This document shows, one piece after another, positions 1 through 9,400 of a DNA stretch of 12,122 bases. Origin of the DNA: Bifidobacteriaceae bacterium. GTDB taxonomy: Bacteria > Actinomycetota > Actinomycetes > Actinomycetales > WQXJ01. The position numbers and the translations under genes are program-made. The stretch is taken from assembly GCA_031278665.1 (NCBI GenBank), contig JAITKC010000281.1:1-12122 (forward strand), written 5' to 3'. Within the stretch, counting starts at the first letter, position 1, and each line of letters opens with the position of its first letter. The notes beneath the pieces were generated by a model. That model made no database searches, had not been told where the DNA came from, and saw nothing but the letters and a program-made list of their open reading frames with translations.

Positions 1-294
1 CTGGTCGCCGTCGGCGCGGGCAAACGCGACGCCGTGGCGGCCGCCCTGGCCGCTCCCCCGCCCGCCGCCGCCGCGCCTTCGCCCGATGCCGCCGCGCCTT
101 CGCCCGCCGCCGCCGCGCCTTCGCCCGCCGCCGCCGCGCCTTCGCCCGATGCCGCTCCCCCGCCCGCCGCCGCCGCGCCTTCGCCCGGCGCCGCCGCCAA
201 CCCGCCCGAGCCGATTCCGGCCGCACTGGTGGCCGGGCGGGAGCGCACCGTCTGGCTGATCGACGCCCAAGCCGCCTCCGGCGCGCGGCCATAG
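1..294 (+). CDS. pgl: C-terminal end of probable 6-phosphogluconolactonase (5' partial) with an Ala/Pro/Ser insertion
   Basis: Frame 1 is open from the first base, so this is the tail of a gene starting left of the window; the GTG at 34 is an internal Val, not a start. It reads LVAVGAGKRDAVAAAL, then a low-complexity stretch, then IPAALVAGRERTVWLID, ending at TAG 292-294. The two flanking blocks resemble the last helix and last strand of actinobacterial 6-phosphogluconolactonase (NagB/RpiA-like fold), where a G-x-x-K-x-x-A-V helix is soon followed by I-P-A and a G-R-x-x-T-x-W-L-x-D strand. That enzyme hydrolyses 6-phosphogluconolactone in the cytosolic oxidative pentose phosphate pathway. The match is from memory of the family, on about 45 informative residues; a related sugar-phosphate isomerase/deaminase is the main alternative. 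Only a few residues normally separate the two blocks, whereas about 48 do here. It converges on the giant gene. Confidence 0.65.
   Translation: MVAVGAGKRDAVAAALAAPPPAAAAPSPDAAAPSPAAAAPSPAAAAPSPDAAPPPAAAAPSPGAAANPPEPIPAALVAGRERTVWLIDAQAASGARP
55..198 (+). repeat. Low-complexity Ala/Pro/Ser repeat inside the probable pgl coding region
   Basis: About 48 codons consist almost only of Ala, Pro and Ser with two Asp and one Gly. From 73 to 156 there are four tandem 21-bp units encoding APSP(D/A)AA. After a PPPAAA interruption at 157-174, one more unit follows (APSPGAA, 175-195). Units are near-identical at DNA level (gcgccttcgcccg core), pointing to slippage or unequal crossing-over. The reading frame is kept throughout, so the enzyme's last strand is still translated. 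An extended, disordered loop is expected (inference). Confidence 0.85.
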
Positions 295-385
295 CCGCTA
301 CCCGCGCGTCCGGGAACGCAGCCGGCGCGCGGCCATAGCAGCTACCAGCGCGTCCGGGAACGCGACCCGCGCGTCCGGGAACGCG
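278..385. repeat. 44-bp tandem duplication across the pgl stop codon plus a third partial copy
   Basis: Copy 1 (278-321) and copy 2 (322-365) match at 40 of 44 positions by eye. Both include the cgcgcggccatag stretch that holds the pgl stop codon. A third, shorter copy at 366-385 repeats the last 20 bp of the unit. Each copy carries the core CGCGTCCGGGAACGC; in copies 2 (349-364) and 3 (370-385) it can fold as a 5-bp stem (CGCGT/ACGCG) with a 6-base loop, while copy 1 keeps 4 bp. No T-run follows on either strand. Confidence 0.8.
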
Positions 386-400
386 GCCGGGCGGCCTGGG
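295..400. other. Intergenic gap between convergent genes; no clear terminator
   Basis: This is the 106-bp gap between the TAG of the probable pgl gene (+) and the TAG of the giant gene (-, 401-403). Most of it is the 44-bp duplication and its partial third copy. The small repeated stem-loops could help end transcription from both sides, but there is no U-tract typical of an intrinsic terminator, so that role is only a guess. Confidence 0.6.
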
Positions 401-3400
401 CTAGGTTTGCCGGCGGCGGCGGCGCGCGGCGCCGGCGGCCAAGACCGCCCCGCCGGCGATAGCCGCCAGCGACGCCAAGACCAGCAGCGGCAAGCCGCCC
501 ATCCCGCTGAACGGCAGGCGCGCCGGCACTTCGACCCCGACCGAAGAACAGGTCGTCTGGCAGACCTTGGGCGGCGACTCGACCTGGGTCGAAGAGCCGG
601 ACCAAGGCGCCCAGGCGATGTTGCGGGCCCACCCGTCGCCGCCGCCGACCACTTTGACCGAATAGGCGATGTCCGCCCGCTGGCCGGCCGCCAACGCCCC
701 CGTCCAGATCAGGCGCTGGCCGGAGAACACGACGGCGCCGGCGCTGGCTTTGGCGTCGCCCAAATAGGCGGCGTCGTCCAAGACGGCGCTGAGATCGTCG
801 ATCACCTGGGCCGGTCGGTCGGCGTCGAAGTCGAACGGACTGGTGTTGACCACTTCGACGGTGTAGCGCAAAATGTCGCCGACCGCGACCGGCGAAGGCG
901 CCTGAACCTTCTTGGCGACCGCCAGCACCGGAGTGGTCACGTCGGAGGCGGCGCAGGACTCGCCGGTCACCGGGTCGAGCCCGTCGCTGTCCGGATCGTC
1001 GCAGCCAGGCGCGACCGGCGGATCAGGCGGCGGGTCGGCGGGCTTCGGCGACCAGGCGACATTCTTCAACCGGCCGTCCCCGCCGCCCCGGAGTTGAACG
1101 GCGTAAGTCAGCGACACCTCGCCGCCGGCGGAGATGGGGCCGCGCCAAGTCAGCGCCGGCTGGTCGTACGAGAACTCGCCGCCGGCCCCGCCGTCCGAGG
1201 CCTTGGCCAAGTCGAACGGCTCGACGTCGTCCAGTAACTCGGCCAAAGAGTCCGCCACCACGGCCGGGTTGGCGGCCGTGAAGCCGGCCTGGCCGCGGTT
1301 GCGGACCACAACTGTGTAGGTCAGCCATTCGTCGGGCCGGGCGTCGATGACGCCGTCGACCACGCCGCCGGCCTGGCCCTGAACCTGTTTCGAGACGACC
1401 TCGAGGATTGGGCGCTGGTCTACGACTTCGGCGCACGGCTCGCCGCCGGGCGCCACCGAACCCTCGCCCGGCGAGCAATCCGGCGGCGCCAACAACACCG
1501 GGTCGTCCGGGAACCAGGCCACGTTCTTCAACCAGCCGTCGCCCAAGGCCGTCAACGCGACCGCGTAAGCCAACTCCACCGTTTGCCCCGCGGCCAGCGG
1601 GCCGGTCCAGCTCAAAACCGGGCTTTCCCAGGTGACCGAACCGGCGGCGGGCTGGGAGACCAAACCCACCCAGACGGCATCGTCCAAAACGGCTGTCAGG
1701 TCGTCGCGCACCAGCGCCGGCGAGTCTGCGGTGAAGTCGCCCGGGCCGGCGTTAGCGAAGGTCAGCCGGTAGGTCACGGCCGACCACGACCATTCGGCCG
1801 CCTTCGCGATCGTCAACTTCGGCATGTCGACCTCGTCCTCCGCGCACCACTGGGCGGCCGGATCGTCGCAGTTAGGCGGCTCGCCCGGCTCTTCCGGGTC
1901 CGCCGGCGCCCAGACCACGTTCTTGACCACGCGGTCGCCGCCTTCGCGCAACGTCAACCGGTAGGTCACCGTCACCGACGAGCCGGCCGGCAGCGAACCG
2001 GACCACCTCAGCAGCGGTTCGTCGTAGCTCAGTTGGCCGCCCGCCCCGCCGTCCGATGCCGTGGACAGATCGAACGGTTCGGCGTCGTCCAAGGCGTCCG
2101 CCAGCGAGTCGACCACCACCGCCGGATGGGCGGCGGTGTAGTCGCCGAGTCCGGTGTTGTCGATCTGGAACTCGTATTCCACCAGGTCACCGGCCCGCGC
2201 GTAAGTCGGCGTCAGGTCCAGACCAGGCCGGACCAGGAGCGACGACTTGGTTATCGCCAGAACCGGCGGACGCAATTCGACTAACGCGCAGGCCTCGCCC
2301 GTCAACGCGTCGACCCCGCCGGAGGCCGACCGCGCGAAAGCGTCGCCGGCGGACAAGCCGACCGCGGCGCAAGCGGGCGGATTAGCTTTCGACGGATCGG
2401 ACGGCGACCAGGTCAGGTTGTCGATCCGGGCGTCGCCGCCGGAACGCAAGCGGACCGTGTAGGTCAGCGTCACCTCGCCGCCGGCGGCGAGCGGGCCCCG
2501 CCAGGTCAACACCGGCTCGGCATAGGAGAACTGGCCGCCGGCGGCGCCATCGGAGGCGGTCGCCAAATCGAACGGCTCGACGTCGTCCAATAAAGCGGCC
2601 AAAGAGTCCATCACCACAGCCGGGTCCCCGGCCGTGAAATCGACCGGGCCGCGGTTGCGCGCCCGAATGGTGTACGTCAAAGTGTCGCCCGGCCGGACAT
2701 AACCGCCGCTGTCGACGCTCTTCGAGACAATCTCCAAAACCGGGCGGCTGATCTCGACAACCGCGCAGGGCTCCGCGACGCCCGGTTCTAGTCCGCTATC
2801 CGGCGCCGAACAGGCCGGCTGCGGCGGCGAGGAGTCCAACGGGTCGCGCGGGAACCAAACCAAGTTCCGCAACACGCCGTCGCCCAGCGCCGTCAAGTCG
2901 ACCGCGTAGACAAGTTTGACCGTCGCGCCCGAACCGAGCGGCCCCGACCAGGTCAACACCGGGCTGGCCCAGGTCAGCGAACCGGCGGCGGGCTTAGACA
3001 ACACGCCGGCCCAGAACGCGTCGTCCAAAACGTTCGTCAGATCGTCCCGGACCACGGCCGGATAGGCCTCGGTGAAATCGCCGGGGCCTATATTGGTCAG
3101 CGTCAAAGTGTAGGTCAGGCGCGACCCGGGCAGTCCGTCGGCGCCAAGCGCCCGCGTCATCGACTTCTTAATCGACAAAGCGGCCAGGCGCACCTCGTCG
3201 GTCGCGCACCAATCCCCGGAGGACTGCGGGCAGGTCGGCGCGGACCCCGGCGCGTCCGGATCCTCAGGCGCCCAAGCCACATTGGTCAACAGGCGGTCGC
3301 CGGCGGCGGCCAGCTTGACCGTGTAGGTGATGGTCACCTCCGCCCCGGCCGCCAACGGCCCGGACCAAGTCAGCGCCGGCTCCTGATAGCTGAGATCGCC

Positions 3401-6400
3401 CACGGCGCCATTGTCGGAGGCGGTCGCCGGGTCGAACGCCTCGCAGTCGTCGAGGACTTGCTCCAACCAGTCGACCACGACCGCCGGGTTGGCGTCGGTG
3501 AAGTCGCCGAGTCCGGTGTTGCGCAGTTTCAGAGTGTATTCGACCTGGTCGCCCGCGCGCGCGCCGCCTTGGGCGGCGGCCGAACCGGCGTGCGTCAGTT
3601 TCGCGGTCTTAGTCAACTCGATCACCGGCGGAAGCAGTTCGACTGTCGCGCAGCTCTCGCCGGTCTTCGGGTCGACTCCGACCAGCCGGTTGAAGACTCC
3701 GCCGGAGCTGAGCGCCGCCGGGTCGTCGCAATCCGGGGTGAGCGGACTGTTCTGAAGCGGATCTTTGGGCGCCCAGGCGACATTGGCCATCTTTCCGTCG
3801 CCGCCGGCGGCCAGGCGGATCTGGTAAGTCAAGACGACCTCGGCCCCGGAAGCCAACGGCCCGCGCCAAACCAGCACCGGCTCGGTGTAAGTGAACGCGC
3901 CGCCGGCGGCGCCGTCGGAGGCGCTCGTCGGGTCGAAATCCTCGATGTCGTCGAGCAGATCTTTGAGCGAGTCGGCCACAACCGCCGGGTCGGTCGCCGT
4001 GAAATCGACCGGGCCGCGGTTGCGCGCCCGAATTGTGTAGGTCAAAGTGTCGCCGGGCCGGGCGAAAGCCCCGCCTTCGGCGCTCTTCGAGACGATCTCC
4101 AGAATCGCCCGCAACTGGTCGATCTCGGCGCACGGCTCGCCGGTCGAGGCCAGGCCGTCCTCCGGCTTCGAACAGTCCGGCATCGGCGGCGACGGGTCGT
4201 CCGGCTGCAACGGGAACCAAGCCACGTTGCGCAGCCGGCCGTCGCCGGCCGGGGTCAAGTCGACCGCGTAAACCAATTTGACCGTCTCGCCGGAAGCCAA
4301 CGGCCCGGACCAGGTCAACACCGGGCTGTCCCACTTCACCGAACCGGAGGCGGGGCTGGACACCACGCCGGCCCAGACGGCATCGTCCAACACGTTAGTC
4401 AGATCGTCGCGCACGGTCGCCAGATTTTGGGCGCCGAAGTCCCCGGCGCCGGTGTTCTTCAACGTCAACGTGTAGGTCAGCCGCACCCCGGCCTGCCAGG
4501 CGCCGTCGGGCGGCGTCTGCGCCACCGACTTGACGATCGACAGCTCCGGCAGCGGCACCTGGTCAGACGCGCACCACTCGCCCTCGGCCTGGTCGCAAGC
4601 GGGCGGCTGGCCGGGCGAATCCGGGTTCTCCGGCACCCAGACCACATTGGCCAATTCGCCGTCGCCGCCGGACTTGACCGTCACCGAATAGGTGATCACC
4701 ACTTCGACGCCAACCCCCAGCTCGCCGGACCAGGTCAACCGCTGTTCTGGCTGACTCCATTTCAACGCCCCCAGACCGGAGACGATCTGGGCGGCGTCAT
4801 CCCAGGTCGCGTCGTCAAGCACGTTCTGGAGCGAGTCGACGACAACCGCCGGGTGGGTTGTGGTGTAGGCGCCGCTGCCGACGTTCTTGATCCGCAACGT
4901 GTACTCCACTTTGTCGCCCGGCCGGGCGTAAGGCGGCGGGGCGGCGAAGCCGGGCCGCGTCAAAGTCGAACTCTTGGCGATCTCCAACACCGGCGGGGTC
5001 AACGTCACTTTGGCGCAGACCTCGCCGGTCTGATAGTCCACGCCGGGGTGGTCGCCCTCGACGCACTTCGGCGTGTTCAAGTCGGACGGGTCGGAGGGCA
5101 CCCAGGCGATGTTCTCGCCGTGGGTGGCGTCCATTGTGTCTTCCAGTTTGACTTTGTAGGTGACGGTGACCGTGTCGTCCGGGGCGAGGGGACCGTACCA
5201 GCCGATCAAGCCCTGCGACTGCGAGGACAAGTTGAAAGTGCCCGGACGGTCCGCGCTCGGGCCTTCGACCAGCGTCCCGGCCGCCAAAACCGCCGCGAGG
5301 TCATCCCACAGCCAGACCGGCGACTGGTCGGTGAACGCGATCCGCCCGGTGTTCTTCAAAGTCAATGTGTACGCCACGGTGGCGCCGGGCATCGGGTCCG
5401 GCGGGTTGGCCGTCTTGGTCAGCTCCAACCCGCTCTTGTCGAATTGGGCCGTGGCGCAGGGCTGCACCGTTTCCGTGTCGACCACGATCGCGTCGCAGGC
5501 CGGCGGCGTCGGGTCGCCTGGAACGTTCGGCCGCCAGGCCACATTGCGCACGTAGCCGTCGCCGGTCGACAACAACTCGACTTCGATTGTGATGGTCACG
5601 GACTCGCCCGCCTTCAGCGCGCCGCTCCAGGTCACCATCTCGGCTTGTTCGTCATAGACCAAATCGCCGACCGCCGGCGCCACTTGGGCGGGCTGCTCGC
5701 CGACGAACGACGCGTCGTCTAGCACGTCGCCCAAATAATCCTGGACTATGGCCGGCACCTCTTTGGTGAAGTCAACCGCCGAGGTGTTGGTGGCGACCAG
5801 GGTGAATTTCACGATGTCGCCGGGCTTGGGGCTGGCCGCGTCCGACGATTTGACCAGGGACAGGGTCGGCCGGAAGTAGGTGTCGTCGTCGCAGGGCTCG
5901 CCGCTCAACGAGTCCCGTCCAACGGCCGCGTCAGCCGCCGAGCAAATCGGTTGCGGCGGCGTCGCCAGTTCGGGTTTGACCGGACTCCAAGCCACATTGC
6001 GTCCCACCCCGACGCCGCCCGCCAACAAGGTGATCGAGAAGGTGATGGTGACGGTCTGGCCGACCTCCAGCGGCCCCTCCCAGCGCAGCCGGGCGGTGGT
6101 CGCGTCGAACACCGGCGGGTCGACCGCGTCGCCGCCGACTTTGGCCTGGGCGTCGTGGTTGAACAGCGTGGCGCCCAGGAGCGCCGACAGCGAGTCCTCG
6201 ACGACCGCTTTGAAGTCATTTGTGTACGCCGCCTGGCCGACATTCTTGGCGGTCACCGTGTAGAAGACTTTGTCTCCGGCGGTCAACGGCGAACCGGACG
6301 GCGTCGACTTCTTCTCGATCTCAAGCAGCGGCCGGTATTGCAGGGTGGCGGCGCAGGGCTGGCCCAGGCCGGGGTCGACGCCGCCGGTGCCCTGGACTAG

Positions 6401-9400
6401 GTCGCCGCTGTCCGCGTCCACCTCGGCGGTGATCGGTTCGCCCGCCTCGTCCAGACAAGCCGGCGGATCGCCCGGGTCGGCCGGATCAACCGGCTGCCAG
6501 GCGACATTGCTCATCTGGCCGTCGCCGACGGCCAGCCAGGTGACCGAGTAGGTCAGAGTCACCGCCTCGCCCGCTCCGAGCGCGCCACTCCAAGTCAAAC
6601 GCCCGGCGGCGTAGCTCAGGGCGCCAACGTCTTGTCCCAGCGCGTTGACGGCCTTTTGGTCGTGGTTGAACACGCCGCCGTCCAACAGGTCGGAGATGTC
6701 GTCCACCACCACCGCCGGTTTGGCCTGGGTGAAGGCGGCGGCGCCGGTGTTGGCGATAGTGACCTTGTATTCGGCTTGTTTGCCTTGGGCCCAAGGGGCC
6801 GGCGTCAACAGTTCCTTGGCCAATGTCAGCTTGGGCAGCGGATGGTTGTCGAAGGCGCAGGCCTGGCCGGTCGCCGGGTCCGCCTGGCCGGACTGCTGGT
6901 CGCAGACCGGCGATCCGGGCAAAGACTCGAACGGCTGGTAGACCACGTTGCGCAGGCGGCCGTCGCCGCCCCCCACCACCTTGACCTTGAAGTCGATCAC
7001 CACCATCGCGTTGACCTTCAACGCGCCTTGCCAGGTCAGTTTGTTCGTGTCGGCGTCAAAGCCGACCTGCCCGGTCGACGCCTCGAGGCTGTCGTCCACC
7101 AAGTCGGCGTCGTCCAGTATGACCCCCAGATCGTCCCAGAGCACGGCCGGGCGGCCGTCCGGGAAGTCGGCGGCGCCGATGTTCGTGGCGATCAGCTGGT
7201 AGGCGATCAAGTCGCCGACCAGGGCCGGCCCGGTCGGGGTGGAAAGTTTGATCATGGCGAGCTGGGGCAGGTAGACGTTCAGGCCGGCGCATAGTTCGCC
7301 CTGGGAAATTGAGATCACCGGCTGCCCGTCGGTTGAGCCTTCGCAGGTCGGCGCGGCCGGATCGGTCGCCTGCTGGTCGAAGGGCACCCAGGCGACGCCG
7401 CGGAGCAACCCGACGCCCGCGGCGGCGACCACCACCTGGTAGCTGAAAGTGGCCGTGTCGCCGCTTTGGCCGGCCGGCGCCAGCGGGCCGGACCACTTGA
7501 TCTTGGCGACCGGATTGGTCTCGCTGGCCGGTATGTAGGTCGCCGTGCCGGCGCTCGCCGACTCCGAGCCGTCCACCCAGACCGCGCCCGCCAGCACGCC
7601 TGAGACATCGACCCAGGCGACGGCCAAGTCGTCGCCCTCGTACTTGAGCTCCGAGATGTTCTTCACCTCGACCGTGTAGGTCAGCTTGTCCCCGGCCCCG
7701 GCCACCGAACCCGGCAGGTCGTCCAGATTCACAGTCTTGCTCAAAGTCAGCAAACCACGATCCAACACCAGTTCGGCGCACGGTTCGCCGGTCTCCGCGT
7801 CGAACCCGGTTTCTCTGTCGCACTGCTTGGGCGCCGGCGGGACAGTCGACGTGAACGGCCGGTTCGGGGACCAGGCGAGGTTGGCGACCTGCGCGGTCTC
7901 GCTGGAACGCAACAAGACCTTATAGGTCACGGTCACCGATTGGCCGGCCGCCAGCGGACCCGACCAGACAACATAGGGCGCGCTATAGGAGGGGGCCGGT
8001 GCGGTCCCGGAGGGCGAGGCGTATTGCGCCGTCGCGCCGGCCTGGTAATAAGCGCCGGTCAGGACGCCCGTCAAGTCGTCGCGCAAGGCCGCCGGGCGGG
8101 CCTGCGAATAGTCCGCCCGGCCGGTGTTGGTCATTGTGACCTGGTAGGTCAACAGGTCGCCGGTGTGGGGCAGGGCGGGCGAGTCGACCACTTCCTTCTT
8201 CACCGTCAGCAAGCCGCGGTCGACTTCGGCCGAGGCGCAGCGGGTTACCTCGTCGGCGTCCGGAACGTCGTGTTTGGGCGGGCAAAGGTCTTCCCAGTCG
8301 TCCGGCGGCTGCGGGTCGGTTTCGTCGCCGTCGGCCGGCACCCAGGCCACATTGGTGAAACTGGGCGTCCCGCCGCCGGTCAGCGTCACCGTGTAGGTGA
8401 TGGTCACCTGCGCCCAGGCGGGCAGCGCCCCGGACCAATGCAACAGCCCCGCCGAATATTCGATCTCGCCCTGGCCGCCGCTGGCCTTGGCGTCATCGTT
8501 GTACTTGGCGTTCTTCAAGACTTCGCTCAGGTCGTCGTAGAGGTGGGCCGGGTTGGTCTGGTCGTAGCCGGCGTCGCCGATGTTCCGGAAGGCCACCGAA
8601 TAGGTCAGGGTGTCGCCGGCTCTGGGCGCCTCCGGCCCGGCGACCACCTTCTCGACATGGATCAGGCTGCGCGGCAACTCCACCCGGTCGCACGGTTCGC
8701 GGGTCACGGGATCCACGTTCGCCGCCGCGCCGTCGGCGGCGACCTGGCAGGTGGGCGGGTCGGTGTCGGCCTGGTCGGTCGGCGCCCAGGCCACGTTGTA
8801 AAGCACCGCCTCGCCCTTGCCCTCCAAGGTGGCGGAGAACGTCACCGACACCGACGCGCCCACCGCCAGCGGGCCCTGCCATTCGATCCGCTCGCAGACG
8901 CCTTCGGCGTCGAGGACGCAGCTCACGGTCCCCTTCGAGCCGTCGTCCTCGACTATTGCGGCGTCATTGTTATAGGAGGCGCCGGACAGCACGTCCTCAA
9001 GCGAGTCGTAGAAACGCGCCGGGTCGGCGGCGGTGAACGCCGCGGCGCCGGTGTTCTCAATGGTGACGGTGAATACGACCGTGTCGCCGGTTTGCAGCGG
9101 CGTCCGGTCCGGGGTCATCATGGCTTGTTTGGTCACTTTCAGCGCCGGCCGGACGAACACCGCCTCGGCGCAGGCCTCGTCCGGCGTCGAGCGGGTGCGG
9201 CCGTCGTCGCCGCATTCGGGCACGGGCGGGTTCGGTTGATAGGGGTTGGCTGGCTCCCATACCACATTGCGGACCCTTCCGGCGCCGGCCCCGAGCAGTT
9301 CGGCGCTGAACTTCAGGGTCACCGTTTGGCCTTGGACAAGCGTGCCCGTCCACACCACGGCGCCGCCCGAACTGGCGAACGCCCCCTTGTCGCCTTGACT

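Noticed and set aside
34..36. GTG as start of a short separate 86-residue Ala/Pro protein
   Set aside because: The frame is open to the window edge, and the residues before it (LVAVGAGKRDA) fit the end of the pgl helix, so it is an internal Val codon.
305..385. Intrinsic terminators between the convergent genes
   Set aside because: Stems are only 4-5 bp and no T-run follows on either strand; kept only as repeats.
407..1237. A 276-codon open frame on the plus strand starting near the giant gene's 3' end
   Set aside because: It is antisense in register over the sorting signal and d24-d25, which are clearly coding on the minus strand. Its product is Arg-rich with no motif.
3458..5722. A 754-codon open frame on the plus strand, opposite the giant gene
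   Set aside because: It lies in exact codon register with the giant gene, so a stop would require TTA, CTA or TCA in the sense gene, and these are rare at high GC. The translation is Arg/Gly/Val-rich with no recognisable domain and follows the repeat period of the sense gene.
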